A DNA stretch of 64,000 nt from the NCBI RefSeq assembly GCF_000330885.1, contig NC_020062.1, positions 132,374 through 196,373 of the forward strand, given 5' to 3'. Position numbers and translations under genes: made by a program. Shown one piece after another: positions 53,815 to 62,415 of the stretch. This DNA is from Rhizobium tropici CIAT 899. Lineage in GTDB: Bacteria > Pseudomonadota > Alphaproteobacteria > Rhizobiales > Rhizobiaceae. A model generated the notes under the pieces. The model saw only the letters and a program-made list of their open reading frames with translations, was not told where the DNA came from and searched no databases. Each line of letters opens with the position of its first letter. Position 1 is the stretch's first letter.

Positions 53815-54231
53815 TCAGCTCTCGCTGGATAGAGCGCTCTTAAGATCCGTGTCTACAAAATCACGCCCTTTAAACAGGATCGGCATCTTGAGAGTGTCCG
53901 CGCAAGCATAGGACAGGCAGTCGGCGAAGTTGAGTTGGGCGGGATGGCCCTTTCCCTTGCCGTATACGGCGAAGGCTTCCACCGCGCGCCGGGCGATGGC
54001 ATCGGTGATTGGAACCACGGTAATTTTGGCCGCTTGAAGAAAAGCGTCGAACATGTCTTGGGCATCAAGGACCTCTAGCCCAAGAATGCGCGCCAGATTG
54101 ATGGTCGCCTCAAGCCGGACATGCGCGCCGGTTTGCCGCCGTGCGGCGCCATCGACAGCGTCCAAGTAGATATCGGCTTCCGGCTCTCCGGCAAGGATGG
54201 CGACGAAGGCTGAGGTCTCGATGAACATCAT
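53815..54231 (-). CDS. vapC: VapC-type PIN-domain toxin
   Basis: 138 residues, the normal VapC length, overlapping the antitoxin stop as ATGA. Acidic PIN residues are visible in MMFIETSAFVAILAGEPEAD (E5/D20 region; the usual first Asp is Glu here), LEATINLARIL, and QLNFADCLSYACADTLKMPILFKGRDFVDTDL (D in FADC and GRDF). VapC toxins are Mg-dependent RNases that stop translation until the antitoxin is restored. The adjacent VapB-type gene and its palindromic promoter complete the module. Confidence 0.9.
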   Translation of the reverse strand: MMFIETSAFVAILAGEPEADIYLDAVDGAARRQTGAHVRLEATINLARILGLEVLDAQDMFDAFLQAAKITVVPITDAIARRAVEAFAVYGKGKGHPAQLNFADCLSYACADTLKMPILFKGRDFVDTDLKSALSSES

Positions 54232-54470
54232 TGACCCCAGAGTGCGTCACGTTCCTCTTTCGTTAAGGGTGGGGCAGGTGGGAGCTTTGCCTTGGCCAGT
54301 GCTCGCTCACGGATCTCTGCGACGTGCTGTTTCAAAGGTACAGCTTCGTCAGCTCGCTCGATCTCGTGCTGCAAGGCAAGCTTGATAGCCGCGGTCAGGT
54401 TGGAGGCACCACGTTTGCGCATAACGGTTTCCGCCAAGATGCGAACTTCCGAATCTCGGATACTGAGCAT
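54228..54470 (-). CDS. vapB: VapB-type antitoxin
   Basis: 80 residues from ATG 54470, with AAAGG upstream. It reads MLSIRDSEVRILAETVMRKRGASNLTAAIKLALQHEIERA, the PSK/VapB-like N-terminus common in Rhizobiales (a short DNA-binding segment and helix), and a charged tail (LPPAPPLTKEERDALWGQ) that should occupy the toxin active site. Two perfect palindromes upstream suggest autoregulation. Confidence 0.88.
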   Translation of the reverse strand: MLSIRDSEVRILAETVMRKRGASNLTAAIKLALQHEIERADEAVPLKQHVAEIRERALAKAKLPPAPPLTKEERDALWGQ

Positions 54471-54481
54471 GTGACACCTTT

Positions 54482-54508
54482 ATTGTCATGACAATGACCG
54501 TATATACG
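54482..54508 (-). promoter_or_regulatory. vapBC promoter with two perfect palindromes
   Basis: ATTGTCATGACAAT (54482-54495) and CGTATATACG (54499-54508) are both exactly self-complementary. They begin 12 bases upstream of the vapB ATG and overlap the likely -10 region. This is the arrangement expected for conditional autoregulation by a VapBC complex. Confidence 0.65.
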
Positions 54509-54923
54509 TATGGACGCAGTTTGTCCATACGCGTGGCGCTTGCGTTCGAGATTATCTTACTCGCCACTCGTCTCGAGAAAGTCGAAGCTGCAGCATTATT
54601 GCACGGCAAGCATCGGGTAGTCCGTGTGGCCTTCCGCCTCAGTTGATAGAACGTCGGGTAGTTGGGCGCGTTCCGTATCAAAAGCCTTGATTGATTAGCC
54701 ACGCTCATAAGCCCATGCGAATTGCCGTGCCTAATCGAACGATGGCAACCGCGCTATATTCAACTGGCTCGTGACTACGAGAGTGGAACACCGACATCAT
54801 TGCGGTTGAGGCTCCGACGAAAACAAGTCCGCCTCGGCCGTCTGCAGGAGTATCGGCCGCTTCCATGGGTTTCTGTCCAGCGAATGCGGTTGTTGACTGA
54901 CGAACGATTGATGAGGAATGGCC
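54509..54923. other. intergenic stretch, nothing recognised
   Basis: About 415 bases between the vapBC promoter and the DUF2255 gene. A plus-strand frame at 54722-54943 is Arg-rich and unsupported. Confidence 0.4.
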
Positions 54924-55256
54924 ATGAACTGGTCACAGGATGAGCTTGCGAAAATCGATCAGGCGAACGATCTGAAGATCGCACCATTTCGCGAGGATGG
55001 TGCCACCTACGGCACCCCGACATGGATCTGGGAGGTCGTGGTTGATGGCAGTCTCTATGTGCGTGGCTACCATGGTCAGAAGTCGCGCTGGTATCAAGCC
55101 GCGCTTCATCAGAAAGCCGGCCGGATTATTGCTGCCGGCATGACGCGGGACGTCGGCGCGAGGAGTCGGCAATCCGGATTGATTGCCAAGAGGAAAGACT
55201 CGACTTATGAGGCCTTCTTTGTCGCACTGATTTTTCGTGACGAAGTCTCCGCGTAA
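54924..55256 (+). CDS. DUF2255-family protein with altered C-terminus
   Basis: 110 residues from ATG 54924, with GAGGA nine bases upstream. MNWSQDELAKIDQANDLKIAPFREDGATYGTPTWIWEVVVDGSLYVRGYHGQKSRWYQAALHQKAGRIIAAGMTRDVG fits DUF2255, a small family of unknown function with a split-barrel-like fold. The usual C-terminal section (a VTFE..., DAAYRAKY pattern) is not found; the last ~35 residues look unrelated. The C-terminus may be frameshifted or replaced. Confidence 0.75.
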   Translation: MNWSQDELAKIDQANDLKIAPFREDGATYGTPTWIWEVVVDGSLYVRGYHGQKSRWYQAALHQKAGRIIAAGMTRDVGARSRQSGLIAKRKDSTYEAFFVALIFRDEVSA

Positions 55257-55343
55257 GTCACCAAAACCACTTCTCGCGTCATTGGATGCTGTCGGGACCA
55301 GAGCTTCCATTCGCGTGCTGAACCCCTGATAGTGACGATAACG

Positions 55344-56075
55344 CTAACCTACGTTGGCCAAAGTATGGGACGGAACAAAGGCCCGAAATTCCCGCTCAAG
55401 GATTTTGACGACGCCGTTCCGCCAACCTTCGGCGACGCGTTCGGAAAATGGATCGGGAAAGATATCCTCGTCACCCCGTTCCAAGCCGCTCGCGATACCC
55501 GCGGCCACCAGTCTGGCGGGAGATTTCGGGACCTCAAAGCCGCGCGTCATGTCGGTATCGACGGGGCCGGTAAAGCAGGTATGGACCACTACGCCGCGAC
55601 CCGCCAGAAGGGCTCTCAAGGCTTGCATCAGATTGTGGCATGCGGCCTTAGAGATCGAATATGCCGGCGTGGATGCGACTGGAGCCAACGCCGAAAGGGA
55701 GAGATTGTTGACGATAAAGCCTTGCGACTCGATGAGCGCCGGCAGACAGGCTTGGGTTACTTTAAGCGTTCCGAAGAAATTGACCGCCAGGTGACGGTCG
55801 ATGATATCTTTGTCGCCAAGATCGTCAGGCATGAAGATGCCTGCATTATTGATAAGAATGTCCAAGTGTCCAATCATCTCGACCGCTCGGCGGATGTCAT
55901 CCTCTTCGGTAATATCCATTTTCAGGACAACCACTCGTTCATCATGGTGATGGTGGACGCTGCGCGATCCCGCATAGACGCGCTTTGCGCCGCGATACAG
56001 CATTTCATCGACGAGTGCCGCACCAATGCCGCGATTGGCTCCGGTAATCAAGACTGTTTTATTCGCGATGTGCAT
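55344..56075 (-). CDS. short-chain dehydrogenase/reductase (SDR)
   Basis: 243 residues from ATG 56075, with GGAGAAAACTC upstream. TGANRGIG lies at residues 11-18, NNAG near 75, NLSLSALAP with the catalytic Ser, and AYSISKAA with the Tyr/Lys pair. FTGPVDTDMTRGFEVPKSP follows as in carbonyl reductase-like SDRs. GSRSVHHHHDER after strand 2 carries the Arg expected for NADP(H). It lies downstream of a LysR gene on the same strand, with 440 bases between. The substrate is unknown. Confidence 0.9.
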   Translation of the reverse strand: MHIANKTVLITGANRGIGAALVDEMLYRGAKRVYAGSRSVHHHHDERVVVLKMDITEEDDIRRAVEMIGHLDILINNAGIFMPDDLGDKDIIDRHLAVNFFGTLKVTQACLPALIESQGFIVNNLSLSALAPVASTPAYSISKAACHNLMQALRALLAGRGVVVHTCFTGPVDTDMTRGFEVPKSPARLVAAGIASGLERGDEDIFPDPFSERVAEGWRNGVVKILEREFRAFVPSHTLANVG

Positions 56076-56518
56076 GAGTTTTCTCCTATCATGTTGCTTT
56101 GCCGTCAGGAGCAGTGAGCGTCGATCCCGAGGGCTGCGGTAGGAGAATTAGCGCTGAACGAAGACAGGATGGGAGTAACAATTCTGCCGCGATTTGCTGA
56201 ATGAACGGCTGCAGCATTTATCTCTACGCGGAACGGAGGCGGTCAGGCGCATAAATTCCGCTGAGAATTGAGCCATATAAACACTCCCGCAGTGCCGTAA
56301 GCGCGGAGGCAACGGCGTGATCCACTTCGATGTTTGAATATCATCCGTCGGATGGCACTGCACGAGAGGTATATCGTTAGATGAGGCGCTTTAAGCAGCT
56401 AGGCGCCGTAGTCCAAATGTGGCGCCGACGGAGCGCACTGGTCTCGAGTGGGCGCCGCGAAGATTTCCAAATCGGGAAGCAGCGTCGGAGCTCCCAATTG
56501 CTTCGGCAGGCTCGTACG
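56076..56518. other. intergenic stretch, nothing recognised
   Basis: About 440 bases between the SDR start and the LysR stop. It should contain the SDR promoter; no supported gene was found. Confidence 0.4.
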
Positions 56519-57526
56519 TCAGCTGAGAAACTCTTGATCGTCAATCGCCATTTGCGCCCTCAGTGCAGCGGTTTCTTGCTTGACGAGCGAGCGAACCCAG
56601 GTTTGGACGGGATCCACGTCAGACTTGCCATACCACATGGCAACGACCTCGAACTGAGGGCTTGCAAACGGCAATTTATAGCTCGTTAGGCCAAAAGTTG
56701 TCGCAAACACGCGAGCAGAGATACTTGGCACATTTGCCAGAAGGTTCGCAGACTTCAGCAGGTGGGGCAAAGTCGAGAACCGCTCCACGACGACCGCAAT
56801 CCGTCGCGACGCGCCCAACTGCCTGAGCGAGTCGTCTATGAGGCCACTCGAGAGGCCGTTCGCGGAAACGAGCGCATGCGGTGTCGCCGTGTACGCTTGC
56901 AGGGTCATTGTACACTCCGCTTCCGTCTTGGCGCCTGCAAGGACCATGAAGCTTTCGGTATAAAGACGTAGTGTCCGATGACGTGCATCTTGCCTGGACG
57001 GCCGCGCGCAGATGACGAGATCAATCAGGTCCTCGTCAAGCATCGCGGCAGCGTTGCTATAGTTTCCCGACCGTATGACAAGGTCCATATTGGGGGCTTC
57101 TTTTTGGAGCCGGCTGATCAACCGCGGAGCGAGATTGATCTCGATATCGTCTGTCATAGCTAAGCGGACGGACCGAGTGGCTGTCGCCGGTTCGAACCCT
57201 GTTCCAACCAAGAGAGCGGCGTTGATTTCTGTCAATGCGGGGAGGATCCTCTCATAGAGCTGCTGCGCGAACGGAGTCGGAACCAGCCCCGTCTTTCCTC
57301 GAACGAAAAGGTCGGTTGCCAGAACTGTCCGAAGCCGCGTCAGCGCCATACTGATGCCGGAGGGGCCAAGATAGAGACGTCGCGCCGCTCCCTTCACCCC
57401 TCCTTCGCGCATGACGGCGGAGAAGACAAGCAGCAGATTCAGATCCACGCGCCGCAATTCGTGTTCGTTGAACGTGCCCCAATGCTGGGAGAGCGAATTT
57501 TCATTCTGGGTGAATTTGTTTTTCAT
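56519..57526 (-). CDS. LysR-family transcriptional regulator (NodD-like effector branch)
   Basis: 335 residues from ATG 57526. HTH: ELRRVDLNLLLVFSAVMREGGVKGAARRLYLGPSGISMALTRLRTVLATDLFVRGKTGLVPTPFAQQL (residues ~23-90). The effector domain (SVRLAMTDDIEINLAPRLISRLQKEAPNMDLVIR..., ending GKSDVDPVQTWVRSLV) resembles the NodD/PcpR-like subgroup. It is divergent from the quinone oxidoreductase gene with 73 bases between, the usual setting for a LysR protein and its target. Confidence 0.9.
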   Translation of the reverse strand: MKNKFTQNENSLSQHWGTFNEHELRRVDLNLLLVFSAVMREGGVKGAARRLYLGPSGISMALTRLRTVLATDLFVRGKTGLVPTPFAQQLYERILPALTEINAALLVGTGFEPATATRSVRLAMTDDIEINLAPRLISRLQKEAPNMDLVIRSGNYSNAAAMLDEDLIDLVICARPSRQDARHRTLRLYTESFMVLAGAKTEAECTMTLQAYTATPHALVSANGLSSGLIDDSLRQLGASRRIAVVVERFSTLPHLLKSANLLANVPSISARVFATTFGLTSYKLPFASPQFEVVAMWYGKSDVDPVQTWVRSLVKQETAALRAQMAIDDQEFLS

Positions 57527-57599
57527 GATAATCAATTTGCCAGAATTCGGCCAGTCGCGCGATAACAATCAACACAATATCGAGACGGGCAGGATTAAG

Positions 57600-58598
57600 A
57601 TGGCAGCCATGATGAAGGTCAATGCGATTACACAGTATGGCGAGGACGCTTTTGAGGAGCGCCTCCGGCCGGTGCCGGTCGCCACCGAGGGTCAAGTGCT
57701 CATTCGCAACTGCGCAACTGGTGTCAACAATATCGATCTGATGATCCGTCGCGGCGAGCTCGCACAAGCGGCTCCGTTGCCGTTTGTCCCCGGGGTGGAA
57801 GGGGCAGGAGTTGTCGAAACTGTTGGCCCTGGAGTTTCGGAATTCGAGATGGGCCAGCGCGTCATGTGGTTTGGACCCTTCGCGGCTGGCGGCTACGGCC
57901 AGTTTGTTTGCATCGACGCCCGCTACGTCGCGCCGATAGGCGACGCGATCTCCTTCATCGCCGCCGCCGCAACTCCGGTAGCCTATGTCACGGCCCATCA
58001 TATGCTTTTCGATTTCAAACAAATGGAGGCGGGGGACTGGGTGCTGGTACGATCAGCGGCGGGCGGGGTGGGCGTCGCCGCGCTGCAACTTGCACGAAAT
58101 GCAGGTTTAAGAGCCATCGCGCTGACTGACACAGCAAAACACGATTTCGCTCTCGCCAATGGCGCCTTTGCGGCTTTTGCTCATAAAGATAGAACGACTT
58201 TTGATCGGGTGATGGAAATCACTGGAGGTCGCGGCATTGGACTCTCTTTGAACTCTGTTGCGGGCTCGACCATAGCGGAAGATTTGATGTTGCTGTCCCC
58301 GATGGGGCAGCTAATCAGCTTTGGCCACCTAGGAGGTCCTCCAGAGGGTAGCGCCGCCGACCTTCTTATGAGCCATTTCACCAAGAGCGTTGGAATTCGC
58401 GTATCGGACATCTACACTTATTATAGGCTTGATCCGGCAGGACTGTCAGCCACGCTTAACAAGATAACGCTTGACCTGCAGGCCGGGCGGATCGTTCCTC
58501 AAGTGTTCGAAGTGCAACCGCTCGCTGCAGCAGCAAAGGCTCACGCGAGCCTGGAATCTGGGTCTGCTCGAGGCAAGGCCGTAATCTCGATCGATTGA
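57600..58598 (+). CDS. quinone oxidoreductase (zeta-crystallin-like MDR family)
   Basis: 332 residues from ATG 57600, AGGA upstream; the frame is open upstream to 57411 but overlaps the LysR gene there. MKVNAITQYGEDAFEERLRPVPVATEGQVLIRNCATGVNNIDLMIRRGEL is the QOR N-terminus. LPFVPGVEGAGVVETVGPGVSEFEMGQRV and the nucleotide-binding VRSAAGGVGVAALQLARNAG follow. No zinc-binding Cys cluster is present, as expected for QOR. It reduces quinones or alpha,beta-unsaturated carbonyls with NADPH. The divergent LysR probably controls it. Its stop abuts a recombination scar. Confidence 0.92.
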   Translation: MAAMMKVNAITQYGEDAFEERLRPVPVATEGQVLIRNCATGVNNIDLMIRRGELAQAAPLPFVPGVEGAGVVETVGPGVSEFEMGQRVMWFGPFAAGGYGQFVCIDARYVAPIGDAISFIAAAATPVAYVTAHHMLFDFKQMEAGDWVLVRSAAGGVGVAALQLARNAGLRAIALTDTAKHDFALANGAFAAFAHKDRTTFDRVMEITGGRGIGLSLNSVAGSTIAEDLMLLSPMGQLISFGHLGGPPEGSAADLLMSHFTKSVGIRVSDIYTYYRLDPAGLSATLNKITLDLQAGRIVPQVFEVQPLAAAAKAHASLESGSARGKAVISID

Positions 58599-58748
58599 TG
58601 GGAGGAGCTGCGTCCCGAGCCGCGCTTCAAGCGCGGCGAGCTGCTTGCTAACCGTCGATTGGCTGACGTTCAGGTTTCGCGTCGACCTCGAAAAGCTTCC
58701 GCTTTCGAAGACGCGCACGAACATCCGCATCACATCCAGCCTATCCAT
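58599..58748 (-). pseudogene. LysR regulator, N-terminal HTH fragment
   Basis: ATG 58748 begins MDRLDVMRMFVRVFESGSFSRSTRNLNVSQSTVSKQLAALEARLGTQLL, a clear LysR HTH, then homology stops where the sequence becomes antisense to the quinone oxidoreductase end (58598). The effector domain is absent. Its start overlaps the stop of the MFS fragment. Confidence 0.85.
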
Positions 58749-59297
58749 CTTGCGGTGCGGCTGCGCTGGCGACGCGGCGTCGTGCCGGAAGGAAAAATCC
58801 TGCAATTGCGCCGGCCGACGACAGCGTTGCGGCAAGCCCCATCGCTGCAGCAAATCCGCTCTCGAAATGCGCGGCCGAATCGACCGAACCGTTGGCCGAG
58901 AAGCTGGCCACCAGTGCGGCGATACCAAACATGCCGCCGAGGAAGCGGCCCATGTTGAACACGCCGGACGCCTTGCCCATTTCGGTCACCGAGACCGAGC
59001 TCAGGATAGCGTTCTGCGCCGCTGGCATCGCCATCGATACACCAACGCCTGCCAACACCAACGGCGCGACTAGAGCGGAGTATGGAACCGCGGGGCTTAT
59101 AATATTCGCGATCCAGCCAAGCCCGATCGCCTGCATCAGCAATCCAGTCACCACAAGCGGTCGCTCGCCGAATTTGTTGACGACCGCGCCGGCAACCGGG
59201 GCTGTGACGAACAGCGTCGCTGTCCAGGGCAAGCAGGCGAAGTCCGGCGCCGAAGGCGTCAAAGCCGAGCGTAGTCTGCAGGAACTGTGGCAGCAGG
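58741..59297 (-). pseudogene. MFS (DHA2-type) transporter, C-terminal fragment
   Basis: Starting at the junction near 59297, the reading ALLPQFLQTTLGFDAFGAGLRLL passes one frame and then continues, after a one-base insertion near 59228, as PWTATLFVTAPVAGAVVNKFGERPLVVTGLLMQAIGLGW...VFNMGRFLGGMFGIAALVASFS to the stop at 58741. This is the second half of a drug-export MFS protein; the first half is missing. It cannot be functional. Confidence 0.83.
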
Positions 59298-59952
59298 GCT
59301 GCTCCGTATAGTGCTCACGGATCCACGTCATGGCGCGGCGAATATGGGACAATCGGGAGTCGATACTGGCGATCTGGCGCAGCATTTCGGCGTGCGGGCT
59401 TAACATCAGCCTGAACATCAGCTCATGTTCCAGGTGGAGCGCCATCACCGGGATTTCCTCTGGCCGGTCGCACATTGCCAGCAATCGTTGCCAAGCGCCG
59501 ATCAGTTCGGCATTGGCCATGCTGAAGGTGAAGCCCGGCTGCATCTGCACCTCAGGGGTCGCCGATAGGTAGAGCACCACGTTCATGATAACGGCCGGAT
59601 CAAGCGTGAGATTGATCGCCAAGAACGGCTTCTCCGGCGATGCCTCAACAATCTGTCCCATGACAGGGATTTCGGCGACGACCATGGTCTGGCCGGAACC
59701 GTATTCGAACACCTGATCGCCAATAACAGAACGCTTCGTTCCCTGCAGCACGATGATTGCCGTCGGGTCGCAAGCTGGGGCATTCAGCTCGGTTGGTCTG
59801 GTGCTGCTGTAGATGCTCAGCCGCGACCGGCCGGGATAACTGACACCAGCTTCGACATTCCATGATCCACTACAAAGAAGCTTAGGAGATCTCTTCGACG
59901 GGCCGGTCGAATTCGGATCACCGTCGAAAACAGATAGATCGGAGGCGCGCAC
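59296..59952 (-). pseudogene. AraC-type regulator, N-terminal sensor fragment without HTH
   Basis: GTG 59952 follows the SDR stop directly with AGGTGAA upstream. The sequence (YPGRSRLSIYSSTRPTELNA..., TAIIVLQGTKRSVIGDQVFEYGSGQTMVVAEIPVMGQIVEASPEKPFLAINLTLDP...) is the AraC_N cupin-like sensor. It ends at RRAMTWIREHYTEQP, exactly where the two HTH motifs should begin, and runs on into the MFS fragment. DNA binding is therefore lost. Confidence 0.85.
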
Positions 59953-59953
59953 T

Positions 59954-60763
59954 TCACCTGCCGAAGCCGAATGTTTTGCGCAAACTCTTATCGACTGCGT
60001 TCGCCGGCATGAATCTGCGCAAGCGGCTGAGAAGCGTCGCGTTGCCGCCGGCCGGTTGGCGCATGCGGTACGGACCGTTGATGGCGGCCAGGATTTTCGC
60101 GGCCACAACCTGTGGTGAGGGCGCTGATTTGATTTGCGCCTGAACCGTCTCGATGGTCGCATAGGCCTGCTTTTCGTAGACGCCCAAAGGGGCCTCGGTA
60201 TGGGCCGCGTTTACGTCGAGCTTGGTGTTGGTGAAGGTGGGTTCGAGCAGGACGACCCTGACGTTGAACTCACGGATTTCGTGGTCCAGCGACTCCGACA
60301 GTCCCTCAAGCGCATGCTTGCTGCTTGCATAGAGTCCCATGAACGGCGCAGGCAGGAAGCCCAAGACCGAGCTGACATTGATGATGAGCCCGCTCCTGGC
60401 GGCACGCATGGAGGGCAAGGCCGCTCGGATCATGCGCAACGGGCCGAACACGTTGGTATCGAATAGTCTCTGAGCTTCCGCGGTTGAGGTGTTCTCAACG
60501 GGGCCGACCAGCGAGACGCCGGCATTGTTGATCAGAATGTCGATCTTACCTGCTTCGGCCAGAACCCACTCCACAAAGTTCGTAACCGATGCGTCATCGT
60601 TGACGTCGACGGTTCCGAAGCGCACGCCGGCGATTGAATTGGCGCGATTAGGGTTGCGTACGCCCCCAAACACCTTGAAGCCATTTTGTGCGAGAAGGCG
60701 CGCCGTGGCTTCGCCTATCCCCGACGATGCGCCGGTGATAACGACGACTTTCTGATTGGACAT
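59954..60763 (-). CDS. short-chain dehydrogenase/reductase (SDR)
   Basis: 269 residues from ATG 60763, with CAGGAG upstream. TGASSGIG lies at residues 11-18, NNAG near 82, INVSSVLGFLPAP with the catalytic Ser, and LYASSKHALEGLSESLDHEIREFNVRV with Tyr and Lys. The GGVRNPNRA segment indicates NADP(H). It is one of the group of SDRs usually linked to an AraC regulator; here that regulator's remains follow at once. A strong inverted repeat at 60871-60896 lies ~110 bases upstream of the start. Confidence 0.92.
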   Translation of the reverse strand: MSNQKVVVITGASSGIGEATARLLAQNGFKVFGGVRNPNRANSIAGVRFGTVDVNDDASVTNFVEWVLAEAGKIDILINNAGVSLVGPVENTSTAEAQRLFDTNVFGPLRMIRAALPSMRAARSGLIINVSSVLGFLPAPFMGLYASSKHALEGLSESLDHEIREFNVRVVLLEPTFTNTKLDVNAAHTEAPLGVYEKQAYATIETVQAQIKSAPSPQVVAAKILAAINGPYRMRQPAGGNATLLSRLRRFMPANAVDKSLRKTFGFGR

Positions 60764-61174
60764 GCATGCTCCTGAGGTTTGTGCGAACGAGTGCTGGGAA
60801 GCTTTTAGCGAGATCAGTGTCCTGTTCCTTTGTCAGGTGGTGATTCCGCATTTTGCTTTGCACGCCATTCAGTTAGATTTCGGTCGTAATCTAACTTTAT
60901 TTTGGATGTCGATCAACATATAAAATGAAGCTTAGGCAGTTTTGGAGCATTTTCATTGACGTGACGCAATTGAGCGTGCCGGAGTCCGGCTGCAACGGCC
61001 GGAGATACGTGGGCAGAGCTGCCGCTCAGTCGATTGATGACAACAGCCGCATTGCCAGCGCGCTTAGCGCCACCAGGTCGGATTGCGTTCGCGGCCGCGA
61101 CCTGTGCGGCACGCGATGATAAACGACGGACGATCAAGCATACGAGAAGCGGTTCCTTGCCTGACACTACGCTG
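60764..61174. other. intergenic region with an operator-like repeat
   Basis: No supported gene. It contains the inverted repeat at 60871-60896 next to an AT-rich block (60895-60930), likely the promoter of the minus-strand SDR gene. Confidence 0.45.
60871..60896. promoter_or_regulatory. inverted-repeat operator upstream of the SDR gene
   Basis: AGTTAGATT and AATCTAACT are perfect nine-base arms around TCGGTCGT. The size and symmetry suit a TetR-type dimer. The nearest intact regulator is the TetR at 61632-62411. Confidence 0.65.
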
Positions 61175-61603
61175 ATGAATGGTTTGGAGTTTATGACGGG
61201 ACTTTCACAGAGGGACCCTTCCTCGCCCTCCGATGGCAGACCTGCTCCCATTCACACTTCTTCTGCCTGAAGACGGTCGTGTCGAGCTTCTCGCCAAGCC
61301 AGAGGCACGTTTTCTCAATATGATGAAGACGGTCCACGGCGGATGGATCATGGCGATGTTCGACACCTCCATGTCGCTTGCCGCGCAAACAACGTTGATG
61401 CCCGGCGAAGTTTGCCCTTCGCAAGAATCCTCCGTTAAATTCATACGTCCAATTTCTGCCGGCTGCGGCGAATTGAGGATCAGCGGAAAGGTAATCTCTC
61501 GCGGTCGGACAGTCATCACTTTGGAGGGCAGGATCGACAGCCCGCAAGGCAAGCTCCATGCCCAGGCACGTCAACCTGCCTGATCGGTCGACCCGGACCG
61601 TGA
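61175..61603 (+). pseudogene. PaaI-type hotdog thioesterase with two frameshifts
   Basis: ATG 61175 gives MNGLEFMTGLSQRDPSSP, the usual start of this family. Near 61230 the homologous reading moves to the frame of 61233 (MADLLPFTLLLPEDGRVELLAKPEARFLNMMKTVHGGWIMAMFDTSMSLAA..., carrying the TVHGG and FD active-site motifs). Near 61562 it moves back to the first frame to give GTSTCLIGRPGP and a stop at 61601-61603. One insertion and one deletion are needed. The central frame alone could still make a 116-residue protein. Confidence 0.7.
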
Positions 61604-61631
61604 AGGTCGAGTAGCTGGCCTCGAACAAGAT

Positions 61632-62411
61632 CTACGCGCTTATCATCACCTCTGAAGCTTCGGCGCTCTGCAAGCCGGATTTGCCGAGAGCCCGCATGAT
61701 GAAGCGGATTTGCGCCTGCGCGGCTTCAGCCATACCCTCCGCCTGCTGAAAACGTTGTTCAATCAAAACCGGATGGAAAAACGGCAGGAATGCGGTAATT
61801 ACTCCCCTTGTGGCATGGTCGGCATCTTCCACCTGGAATTCACCCGATCGTAGACCCTGACGGATAATCGCTTCCAGGACCGCCCGGATTCGCTCACTAT
61901 GCGCATTCATCGTTGCCCAATTTTCGTTCATGGCAGCGACAAACAGCTCGTGAATGGACTTTTCTTCGATCAGCGTCCTTTTGCTGTGCTGATGAAGGAC
62001 GTTCAAAAATTCAACGAGTTTTTTGCTCGCTGTCGCATCTGTCCGTGCAATAGAAAAAGCAATTTCGGTCTGCGCCTTCAAGGCACGCCCGCACACAGCA
62101 TTGTCGATCGCGGCCCTTGTAGGAAAAAAGCGGTACACGTTCGCCCGACTTGCCCCCAGGTCCGACGCGATATCGGCAACCGTTGTCTTGCGGTAACCGA
62201 TACGGCGAATGTGTTTTTCCGCAATATCCAGGATCCGGTTACGTGCTTGCTCTAAAATTGCGTCACGGGAATCTGGGGAATGAGCCCCCCGTTCCTCAGA
62301 TTCCGGTTCCTGTCGATCGGACGCCCAATAAGCGTCCGACACCGTCGATGCTGAATCCTTCGTTTTCTCCTTCGGGCTAGAAGCGGCCACGTCAGTACAT
62401 ATCCGAAACAT
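61632..62411 (-). CDS. TetR-family regulator coupled to an RND pump
   Basis: 259 residues from ATG 62411, with GGAG seven bases upstream, four bases after the RND stop. An unusual ~65-residue polar N-terminal extension precedes the HTH RNRILDIAEKHIRRIGYRKTTVADIASDLGASRANVYRFFPTRAAIDNAV. The C-terminal domain contains EFLNVLHQHSKRTLIEEKSIHELFVAAMNENWATM, seen in TetR proteins next to RND pumps. It is probably translated with the pump and represses the operon from upstream of the window edge. Confidence 0.88.
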   Translation of the reverse strand: MFRICTDVAASSPKEKTKDSASTVSDAYWASDRQEPESEERGAHSPDSRDAILEQARNRILDIAEKHIRRIGYRKTTVADIASDLGASRANVYRFFPTRAAIDNAVCGRALKAQTEIAFSIARTDATASKKLVEFLNVLHQHSKRTLIEEKSIHELFVAAMNENWATMNAHSERIRAVLEAIIRQGLRSGEFQVEDADHATRGVITAFLPFFHPVLIEQRFQQAEGMAEAAQAQIRFIMRALGKSGLQSAEASEVMISA

Positions 62412-62415
62412 GGCG

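Noticed and set aside
55354..56117. Plus-strand frames opposite the SDR gene at 55344-56075
   Set aside because: Antisense shadows; the minus strand carries all SDR motifs.
58741..60162. Single AraC-MFS fusion protein in one open frame
   Set aside because: Its first ~70 residues are antisense to the SDR gene, the HTH is missing, and the MFS part enters in a different frame. It is a scar, not a designed fusion.
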